A stretch of DNA of 64,000 nt, taken from positions 1,732,501 through 1,796,500 of the forward strand of contig BRXU01000010.1 of the NCBI GenBank assembly GCA_030267565.1. The letters run 5' to 3'. Below the pieces are notes generated by a model. That model had not been told where the DNA came from. It made no database searches and was given only the letters and a program-made list of their open reading frames with translations. A program made the translations under genes and the position numbers. How positions within the stretch are numbered: position 1 is the first letter of the stretch; each line of letters starts with the position of its first letter. This DNA comes from Pleodorina starrii. Lineage: Eukaryota; Chlorophyta; Chlorophyceae; Chlamydomonadales; Volvocaceae. Shown here in pieces: positions 55,101 to 64,000 of this stretch.

Positions 55101-58100
55101 GGGCCTTCTGAGGGCCTTCCGGACCCTCCAAAGGCATTCTGGGGCTCTCAAACGGCCTTCCGGGCCCTCTGATCGCCTTCCAGGAAGTCCAAAGGCTTCC
55201 AGCCCACAGCAAGCCATCCGGGCCCCCCGAGGGCCTTCCGGGCCTTCTGAGGGCCTTCCGGACCCTCCAAAGGCATTCTGGGGCTCTCAAACGGCCTTCC
55301 GGGCCCTCTGATCGCCTTCCAGGAAGTCCAAAGGCTTCCAGCCCACAGCAAGCAATCCGGGCCCCCCGAGGGCCTTCCGGGCCTTCTGAGGGCCTTCCGG
55401 ACCCTCCAAAAGCGTTCTGGGGCTCTCAAACGGCCTTCCTTGCCCTCTGATTGCCTTCCAGGAAGTCCAAAGGCTTCCAGCCCACAGCAAGCCATCCGGG
55501 CCCCCCGAGGGCCTTCCGGGTCTTCTGAGGGCCTTCCGGATCCTCCAAAAGCATTCTGGGGCTCTCAAACGGCCTTCCGGGCCCTCTGATCGCCTCCCAG
55601 GAATACCAAAGGATTCCAGCCCACAGCAAGCCATCCGGGCCCCCCCGGGCCTTCTGAGGGCCTTCCGGACCCTCCAAAAGCGTTCTGGGGCTCTCAAACG
55701 GCCTTCCTTGCCCTCTGATTGCCTTCCAGGAAGTCCAAAGGCTTCCAGCCCACAGCAAGCCATCCGGGCCCCCCGAGGGCCTTCCGGGTCTTCTGAGGGC
55801 CTTCCGGATCCTCCAAAAGCATTCTGGGGCTCTCAAACGGCCTTCCGGGCCCTCTGATCGCCTTCCAGGAAGTCCAAAGGCTTCCAGCCCACAGCAAGCC
55901 ATCCGGGCCCCCCGAGGGCCTTCCGGGCCTTCTGAGGGCCTTCCGGACCCTCCAAAGGCATTCTGGGGCTCTCAAACGGCCTTCCGGGCCCTCTGATCGC
56001 CTTCCAGGAAGTCCAAAGGCTTCCAGCCCACAGCAAGCCATCCGGGCCCCCCCGGGCCTTCTGAGGGCCTTCCGGACCCTCCAAAGGCATTCTGGGGCTC
56101 TCAAACGGCCTTCCGGGCCCTCTGATCGCCTTCCAGGAAGTCCAAAGGCTTCCAGCCCACAGCAAGCAATCCGGGCCCCCCGAGGGCCTTCCGGGCCTTC
56201 TGAGGGCCTTCCGGACCCTCCAAAAGCGTTCTGGGGCTCTCAAACGGCCTTCCGGGCCCTCTGATCGCCTTCCAGGAAGTCCGAAGGCTTCCAGCCCACA
56301 GCAAGCAATCCGGGCCCCCCGAGGGCCTTCCGGGCCTTCTGAGGGCCTTCCGGACCCTCCAAAGGCATTCTGGGGCTCTCAAACGGCCTTCCGGGCCCTC
56401 TGATCGCCTTCCAGGAAGTCCAAAGGCTTCCAGCCCACAGCAAGCCATCCGGGCCCCCCGAGGGCCTTCCGGGTCTCCTGAGGGCCTTCCGGATCCTCCA
56501 AAAGCATTCTGGGGCTCTCAAACGGCCTTCCGGGCCCTCTGATCGCCTCCCAGGAATACCAAAGGATTCCAGCCCACAGCAAGCCATCCGGGCCCCCCCG
56601 GGCCTTCTGAGGGCCTTCCGGACCCTCCAAAAGCGTTCTGGGGCTCTCAAACGGCCTTCCTTGCCCACTGATCGCCTTCCAGGAAGTCCAAAGGCTTCCA
56701 GCCCACAGCAAGCCATCCGGGCCCCCCGAGGGCCTTCCGGGCCTTCTGAGGGCCTTCCGGACCCTCCAAAAGCGTTCTGGGGCTCTCAAACGGCCTTCCG
56801 GGCCCTCTGATCGCCTTCCAGGAAGTCCGAAGGCTTCCAGCCCACAGCAAGCAATCCGGGCCCCCCGAGGGCCTTCCGGGCCTTCTGAGGGCCTTCCGGA
56901 CCCTCCAAAGGCATTCTGGGGCTCTCAAACGGCCTTCCTTGCCCTCTGATTGCCTTCCAGGAAGTCCAAAGGCTTCCAGCCCACAGCAAGCCATCCGGGC
57001 CCCCCGAGGGCCTTCCGGGCCTTCTGAGGGCCTTCCGGACCCTCCAAAGGCATTCTGGGGCTCTCAAACGGCCTTCCGGGCCCTCTGATCGCCTTCCAGG
57101 AAGTCCAAAGGCTTCCAGCCCACAGCAAGCAATCCGGGCCCCCCTAGGCCCTTCCGGGCCTTCTGAGGGCCTTCCGGATCCTCCAAAGGCGTTCTGGGGC
57201 TCTCAAACGGCCTTCCGGGCCCTCTGATCGCCTTCCAGGAAGTCCGCAGGCTTCCAGCCCACAGCAAGCCATCCGGGCCCCCCTAGGGCCTTCCGGGCCT
57301 TCTGAGGGCCTTCCGGACCCTCCAAAGGCGTTCTGGGGCTCTCAAACGGCCTTCCGGGCCCTCTGATCGCCTTCCAGGAAGTCCAAAGGCTTCCAGCCCA
57401 CAGCAAGCCATCCGGGCCCCCCGAGGGCCTTCCGTGCCTTCTGAGGGCCTTCCGGATCCTCCAAAGGCATTCTGGGGCTCTCAAACGGCCTTCCGGGCCC
57501 TCCGATTGCCTTCCAGGAAGTCCAAAGGCTTCCAGCCCACAGAAAGCCATCCGGACCCCCCGAGAGCCTTCCGGGCCTTCTGAGGGCCTTCCGGACCCTC
57601 CAAAGGCGTTCTGGGGCTCTCAAACGGCCTTCCGGGCCCTCTGATCGCCTTCCAGGAAGTCCAAAGGCTTCCAGCCCACAGCAAGCAATCCGGGCCCCCC
57701 GAGGGCCTTCCGGGCCTTCTGAGGGCCTTCCGGACCCTCCAAAGGCATTCTGGGGCTCTCAAACGGCCTTCCGGGCCCTCTGATCGCCTTCCAGGAAGTC
57801 CAAAGGCTTCCAGCCCACAGCAAGCAATCCGGGCCCACCGAGGGCCTTCCGGGCCTTCTGAGGGCCTTCCGGACCCTCCAAAAGCGTTCTGGGGCTCTCA
57901 AACGGCCTTCCGGGCCCTCTGATCGCCTTCCAGGAAGTCCGAAGGCTTCCAGCCCACAGCAAGCAATCCGGGCCCCCCGAGGGCCTTCCGGGCCGTCTGA
58001 GGGCCTCCCGGACCCTCCAAAAGCGTTCTGGGGCTCTCAAACGGCCTTCCTTGCCCTCTGATCGCCTTCCAGGAAGTCCAAAGGCTTCCAGCCCACAGCA

Positions 58101-61100
58101 AGCCATCCGGGCCCCCCGAGGGCCTTCCGGGCCGTCTGAGGGCCTCCCGGATCCTACAAAAGCGTTCTGGGGCTCTCAAACGGCCTTCCTTGCCCTCTGA
58201 TTGCCTTCCAGGAAGTCCAAAGGCTTCCAGCCCACAGCAAAAAAAAAAAAAGCAAGCCATCCGGGCCCCCCGAGGGCCTTCCGGGCCTTCTGAGGGCCTT
58301 CCGGACCCTCCAAAGGCATTCTGGGGCTCTCAAACGGCCTTCCGGGCCCTCTGATCGCCTTCCAGGAAGTCCAAAGGCTTCCAGCCCACAGCAAGCCATC
58401 CGGGCCCCCCGAGGGCCTTCCGGGTCTCCTGAGGGCCTTCCGGATCCTCCAAAAGCATTCTGGGGCTCTCAAACGGCCTTCCGGGCCCTCTGATCGCCTC
58501 CCAGGAATACCAAAGGATTCCAGCCCACAGCAAGCCATCCGGGCCCCCCCGGGCCTTCTGAGGGCCTTCCGGACCCTCCAAAAGCGTTCTGGGGCTCTCA
58601 AACGGCCTTCCTTGCCCACTGATTGCCTTCCAGGAAGTCCAAAGGCTTCCAGCCCACAGCAAGCCATCCGGGCCCCCCGAGGGCCTTCCGGGCCTTCTGA
58701 GGGCCTTCCGGATCCTCCAAAAGCATTCTGGGGCTCTCAAACGGCCTTCCGTGCCCTCTGATCGCCTTCCAGGAAGTCCAAAGGCTTCCAGCCCACAGCA
58801 AGCAATCCGGGCCCCCCGAGGGCCTTCCGGGCCGTCTGAGGGCCTTCCGGACCCTCCAAAGGCATTCTGGGGCTCTCAAACGGCCTTCCTTGCCCTCTGA
58901 TTGCCTTCCAGGAAGTCCAAAGGCTTCCAGCCCACAGCAAGCCATCCGGGCCCCCCGAGGGCCTTCCGGGCCTTCTGAGGGCCTTCCGGACCCTCCAAAG
59001 GCATTCTGGGGCTCTCAAACGGCCTTCCGGGCCCTCTGATCGCCTTCCAGGAAGTCCAAAGGCTTCCAGCCCACAGCAAGCAATCCGGGCCCCCCTAGGC
59101 CCTTCCGGGCCTTCTGAGGGCCTTCCGGATCCTCCAAAGGCGTTCTGGGGCTCTCAAACGGCCTTCCGGGCCCTCTGATCGCCTTCCAGGAAGTCCAAAG
59201 GCTTCCAGCCCACAGCAAGCCATCCGGGCCCCCCTAGGGCCTTCCGGGCCTTCTGAGGGCCTTCCGGACCCTCCAAAGGCGTTCTGGGGCTCTCAAACGG
59301 CCTTCCGGGCCCTCTGATCGCCTTCCAGGAAGTCCAAAGGCTTCCAGCCCACAGCAAGCCATCCGGGCCCCCCGAGGGCCTTCCGTGCCTTCTGAGGGCC
59401 TTCCGGACCCTCCAAAGGCGTTCTGGGGCTCTCAAACGGCCTTCCGGGCCTTCTGATCGCCTTCCAGGAAGTCCGAAGGCTTCCAGCCCACAGCAAGCAA
59501 TCCGGGCCCCCCGAGGGCCTTCCGGGCCGTCTGAGGGCCTTCCGGATCCTCCAAAAGCATTCTGGGGCTCTCAAACGGCCTTCCGGGCCCTCTGATTGCC
59601 TTCCAGGAAGTCCAAAGGCTTCCAGCCCACAGCAAGCCATCCGGGACCCCCGAGGGCCTTCCGGGTCTTCTGAGGGCCTTCCGGATCCTCCAAAAGCATT
59701 CTGGGGCTCTCAAATGGCCTTCCGGGCCCTCTGATCGCCTCCCAGGAATACCAAAGGATTCCAGCCCACAGCAAGCCATCCGGGCCCCCCCGGGCCTTCT
59801 GAGGGCCTTCCGGACCCTCCAAAAGCGTTCTGGGGCTCTCAAACGGCCTTCCTTGCCCACTGATTGCCTTCCAGGAAGTCCAAAGGCTTCCAGCCCACAG
59901 CAAGCCATCCGGGCCCCCCGAGGGCCTTCCGGGCCTTCTGAGGGCCTTCCGGACCCTCCAAAGGCATTCTGGGGCTCTCAAACGGCCTTCCTTGCCCTCT
60001 GATTGCCTTCCAGGAAGTCCAAAGGCTTCCAGCCCACAGCAAGCCATCCGGGCCCCCCGAGGGCCTTCCGGGCCTTCTGAGGGCCTTCCGGATCCTCCAA
60101 AAGCATTCTGGGGCTCTCAAACGGCCTTCCGGGCCCTCTGATCGCCTTCCAGGAAGTCCAAAGGCTTCCAGCCCACAGCAAGCAATCCGGGCCCCCCGAG
60201 GGCCTTCCGGGCCGTCTGAGGGCCTTCCGGACCCTCCAAAGGCATTCTGGGGCTCTCAAACGGCCTTCCTTGCCCTCTGATTGCCTTCCAGGAAGTCCAA
60301 AGGCTTCCAGCCCACAGCAAGCCATCCGGGCCCCCCGAGGGCCTTCCGGGCCTTCTGAGGGCCTTCCGGACCCTCCAAAGGCATTCTGGGGCTCTCAAAC
60401 GGCCTTCCGGGCCCTCTGATCGCCTTCCAGGAAGTCCAAAGGCTTCCAGCCCACAGCAAGCAATCCGGGCCCCCCTAGGGCCTTCCGGGCCGTCTGAGGG
60501 CCTTCCGGATCCTCCAAAAGCGTTCTGGGGCTCTCAAACGGCCTTCCGGGCCCTCTGATCGCCTTCCAGGAAGTCCGAAGGCTTCCAGCCCACAGCAAGC
60601 CATCCGGGCCCCCCGAGAGCCTTCCGGGCCTTCTGAGGGCCTTCCGGACCCTCCAAAGGCGTTCTGGGGCTCTCAAACGACCTTCCGGGCCCTCTGATCG
60701 CCTTCCAGGAAGTCCAAAGGCTTCCAGCCCACAGCAAGCCATCCGGGCCCCCCGAGGGCCTTCCGTGCCTTCTGAGGGCCTTCCGGATCCTCCAAAGGCA
60801 TTCTGGGGCTCTCAAACGGCCTTCCGGGCCCTCCGATTGCCTTCCAGGAAGTCCAAAGGCTTCCAGCCCACAGAAAGCCATCCGGACCCCCCGAGAGCCT
60901 TCCGGGCCTTCTGAGGGCCTTCCGGACCCTCCAAAGGCGTTCTGGGGCTCTCAAACGGCCTTCCGGGCCTTCTGATCGCCTTCCAGGAAGTCCGAAGGCT
61001 TCCAGCCCACAGCAAGCAATCCGGGCCCCCCGAGGGCCTTCCGGGCCGTCTGAGGGCCTTCCGGATCCTCCAAAAGCATTCTGGGGCTCTCAAACGGCCT

Positions 61101-63120
61101 TCCGGGCCCTCTGATTGCCTTCCAGGAAGTCCAAAGGCTTCCAGCCCACAGCAAGCCATCCGGGCCCCCCGAGGGCCTTCCGGGTCTTCTGAGGGCCTTC
61201 CGGATCCTCCAAAAGCATTCTGGGGCTCTCAAATGGCCTTCCGGGCCCTCTGATCGCCTCCCAGGAATACCAAAGGATTCCAGCCCACAGCAAGCCATCC
61301 GGGCCCCCCCGGGCCTTCTGAGGGCCTTCCGGACCCTCCAAAAGCGTTCTGGGGCTCTCAAACGGCCTTCCTTGCCCACTGATTGCCTTCCAGGAAGTCC
61401 AAAGGCTTCCAGCCCACAGTAAGCCATCCGGGCCCCCCGAGGGCCTTCCGGGCCTTCTGAGGGTCTTCCGGACCCTCCAAAGGCATTCTGGGGCTCTCAA
61501 ACGGCCTTCCGGGCCCTCTGATCGCCTTCCAGGAAGTCCAAAGGCTTCCAGCCCACAGCAAGCAATCCGGGCCCCCCGAGGGCCTTCCGGGCCTTCTGAG
61601 GGCCTTCCGGACCCTCCAAAGGCATTCTGGGGCTCTCAAACGGCCTTCCGGGCCCTCTGATCGCCTTCCAGGAAGTCCAAAGGCATCCAGCCCACAGCAA
61701 GCAATCCGGGCCCCCCGAGGGCCTTCCGGGCCTTCTGAGGGCCTTCCGGACCCTCCAAAAGCGTTCTGGGGCTCTCAAACGGCCTTCCGGGCCCTCTGAT
61801 CGCCTTCCAGGAAGTCCGAAGGCTTCCAGCCCACAGCAAGCCATCCGGGCCCCCCGAGGGCCTTCCGGGCCGTCTGAGGGCCTCCCGGATCCTACAAAAG
61901 CGTTCTGGGGCTCTCAAACGGCCTTCCTTGCCCTCTGATTGCCTTCCAGGAAGTCCAAAGGCTTCCAGCCCACAGCAAGCCATCCGGGCCCCCCGAGGGC
62001 CTTCCGGGTCTTCTGAGGGCCTTCCGGATCCTCCAAAAGCATTCTGGGGCTCTCAAACGGCCTTCCGGGCCCTCTGATCGCCTCCCAGGAATACCAAAGG
62101 ATTCCAGCCCACAGCAAGCCATCCGGGCCCCCCCGGGCCTTCTGAGGGCCTTCCGGACCCTCCAAAAGCGTTCTGGGGCTCTCAAACGGCCTTCCTTGCC
62201 CTCTGATTGCCTTCCAGGAAGTCCAAAGGCTTCCAGCCCACAGCAAGCCATCCGGGCCCCCCGAGGGCCTTCCGGGTCTTCTGAGGGCCTTCCGGATCCT
62301 CCAAAAGCATTCTGGGGCTCTCAAACGGCCTTCCGGGCCCTCTGATCGCCTCCCAGGAATACCAAAGGATTCCAGCCCACAGCAAGCCATCCGGGCCCCC
62401 CCGGGCCTTCTGAGGGCCTTCCGGACCCTCCAAAAGCGTTCTGGGGCTCTCAAACGGCCTTCCGGGCCCTCTGATTGCCTTCCAGGAAGTCCAAAGGCTT
62501 CCAGCCCACAGCAAGCCATCCGGGCCCCCCGAGGGCCTTCCGGGTCTTCTGAGGGCCTTCCGGACCCTCCAAAGGCATTCTGGGGCTCTCAAACGGCCTT
62601 CCGGGCCCTCTGATTGCCTTCCAGGAAGTCCAAAGGCTTCCAGCCCACAGCAAGCAATCCGGGCCCCCCGAGGGCCTTCCGGGCCTTCTGAGGGCCTTCC
62701 GGACCCTCCAAAGGCATTCTGGGGCTCTCAAACGGCCTTCCGGGCCCTCTGATCGCCTTCCAGGAAGTCCAAAGGCTTCCAGCCCACAGCAAGCAATCCG
62801 GGCCCCCCGAGGGCCTTCCGGGCCGTCTGAGGGCCTTCCGGACCCTCCAAAAGCGTTCTGGGGCTCTCAAACGGCCTTCCGGGCCCTCTGATCGCCTTCC
62901 AGGAAGTCCGAAGGCTTCCAGCCCACAGCAAGCCATCCGGGCCCCCCGAGGGCCTTCCGGGTCTTCTGAGGGCCTTCCGGATCCTCCAAAAGCATTCTGG
63001 GGCTCTCAAACGGCCTTCCGGGCCCTCTGATCGCCTCCCAGGAATACCAAAGGATTCCAGCCCACAGCAAGCCATCCGGGCCCCCCCGGGCCTTCTGAGG
63101 GCCTTCCGGACCCTCCAAAA
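52161..63120. repeat. 139/129-bp satellite array, about 80 units
   Basis: Tandem units containing the landmarks gattgccttccaggaagtcc, cccacagcaagccatccggg, gagggccttccgg, ttctggggctctcaaacggcc. Most units are 139 bp. A 129-bp variant (about 13 copies, marked by cctcccaggaataccaaagg) lacks 10 bp in the gggccccccgagggccttcc part. Inside each unit a gagggccttccgg element is doubled. Because 139 is not a multiple of 3, every frame drifts and the 67-201-residue open frames are by-products. Higher-order copies can be followed using rare variants, for example the ccccctaggg type at about 57140, 59090 and 60470. Confidence 0.95.
58236..58255. mobile_element. A-only insertion in a satellite unit
   Basis: A normal unit reads cccacagcaagcc. 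Here a 15-nt gain equals ten A residues plus a second copy of AGCAA (58236-58240 and 58251-58255). This fits a retroposed tail with a short target duplication and no element body. Slippage of a short A run is the alternative. Confidence 0.5.
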
Positions 63121-63137
63121 GTCCGGAAGGCCCTCAG
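63095..63137. repeat. Hairpin at the 5' junction of SINE copy 2
   Basis: CTGAGGGCCTTCCGGAC (63095-63111), a 9-nt loop, then its exact 17-bp reverse complement (63121-63137). The second arm is an inverted piece of the satellite unit placed between the satellite and the SINE start. Confidence 0.9.
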
Positions 63138-63542
63138 GTAAGTTCTACACCGAAAGTTAAGGCACTGCTGTCGGCCCGGGTGACCCGGGTTCAAGTCCCA
63201 GTAAGAACATTTGGAACTTACCGGCGCCCCACAGAAGTAGGCAATGGTACATTGGCCGGCAACATGGAAACCTTGCAATTCCCCCCGGGATCCCGGGATC
63301 GAAACCGGTCAGTGACCATTACCTGGGGTGTGATGAGAAAGGAGGGTGCCCACCCCTGTCCTTGTCCTGTCCGGAAGTTTACAAGACAAATCATACAGTC
63401 ATCAGCACCATCCAGCTGGCCCTTGGAGATGCCCAGAAGCCTGGCATGCTAGCTACTCAACAGAAGTGGCAGCATCAGTGGAGCCGCCAGACAACATGTG
63501 TCCCATGTCCCGAGTCCGGGTTCCTCCGGAATTAAAAAAAAA
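63137..63542 (+). mobile_element. tRNA-derived SINE, copy 2, inserted in the 139-bp satellite
   Basis: Plus-strand copy of the element at 48247-48668: GGTAAGTTCTACACC start, GGGTTCAAGTCCC B-box-like motif at about 63187-63200, GAACTTACC complement at about 63214-63222, and ATT plus nine A residues at the end. The satellite resumes at once with ggcgttctgg. The tail is shorter than in copy 1 and there are scattered substitutions, so the two insertions are independent. Confidence 0.9.
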
Positions 63543-64000
63543 GGCGTTCTGGGGCTCTCAAACGGCCTTCCGGGCCCTCTGATTGCCTTCCAGGAAGTCC
63601 AAAGGCTTCCAGCCCACAGCAAGCCATCCGGGCCCCCCGAGGCCTTCCAGGCCTTCTGAGGGCCTTCCGGACCCTCCAAAGGCATTCTGGGGCTCTCAAA
63701 CGGCCTTCCGGGCCCTCTGATCGCCTTCCAGGAAGTCCAAAGGCTTCCAGCCCACAGCAAGCAATCCGGGCCCCCCGAGGGCCTTCCGGGCCTTCTGAGG
63801 GCCTTCCGGACCCTCCAAAGGTGTTCTGGGGCTCTCAAACGGCCTTCTGGGCCCTCCGATTGCCTTCCAGGAAGTCCAAAGGCTTCCAGCCCACAGAAAG
63901 CCATCCGGACCCCCCGAGAGCCTTCCGGGCCTTCTGAGGGCCTTCCGGACCCTCCAAAGGCGTTCTGGGGCTCTCAAACGGCCTTCCGGGCCTTCGGATC
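63543..64000. repeat. 139-bp satellite, continuation past the SINE to the window end
   Basis: About three more units of the same satellite, still in progress at base 64000. It includes the rare cagaaagccatccggacccc variant also seen near 57541 and 60871, which supports higher-order copying. Confidence 0.95.

Noticed and set aside
63140..63225. Functional tRNA gene
   Set aside because: It has a B box but no complete cloverleaf, and it is the head of an A-tailed repeated element, so it is a SINE.
52151..63977. Dozens of minus-strand frames of 67-201 residues (MACCGLEAFGLPGR...) as a gene family
   Set aside because: They recur every 139 bp and are out-of-frame readings of the satellite, with no start context, splice or domain signals.
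19916..64000. CRISPR array
   Set aside because: The repeats are contiguous with no unique spacers, in a eukaryotic genome.

Overview
The window looks like nuclear DNA of a GC-rich green alga, most likely a chlamydomonadalean (Chlamydomonas/Volvox relative). The reasons are intron-split genes with GT/GC...AG junctions, alanine-, glycine- and glutamine-rich low-complexity insertions in proteins, a very large MYND-finger protein of a type expanded in Chlamydomonas, and a TGTAA polyadenylation signal just before a retrotransposon A-tail. Nothing prokaryotic was seen. The species cannot be named from sequence alone.

Layout. Bases 1-2146 carry a SET-domain protein gene on the minus strand that runs off the left edge. 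It is divergent from a MYND zinc-finger gene at 2553-6958. Bases 6959-11896 are gene-poor and hold one copy of a ~157-bp dispersed repeat and a 3' fragment of a LINE. Bases 11897-18387 hold a 13-exon aldehyde-dehydrogenase-superfamily gene whose splice phases all agree and which uses two GC-AG introns. Bases 18388-19915 are intergenic and contain a 64-bp near-perfect palindrome and an inverted second copy of the dispersed repeat.

From 19916 to 44734 there is a 24.8-kb satellite built from an 8-bp unit (consensus CCCATCGG, ~3,100 units). It keeps the same 8-bp register at every point checked, has several tiers of higher-order organisation, and is open in all six reading frames. It is followed by an inverted reverse-transcriptase fragment (44735-45026) and a nearly full ORF2-type LINE (45027-51728: APE endonuclease, RT, C-terminal zinc knuckle, repeat-rich 3' UTR, A-tail). 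A tRNA-derived SINE has inserted into that LINE. After ~430 bp of unassigned sequence a second satellite, of 139/129-bp units, fills 52161 to the end. A second SINE copy and an A-only insertion lie inside it.

Functionally there are three ordinary host genes (putative lysine methyltransferase, MYND protein, ALDH-like enzyme) on the left, with no sign that they act together. They lie beside a ~44-kb repeat block that resembles heterochromatin, pericentromeric or subtelomeric DNA. The most notable item is the octanucleotide satellite and its apparent seed sequence at the edge of the dispersed repeat.
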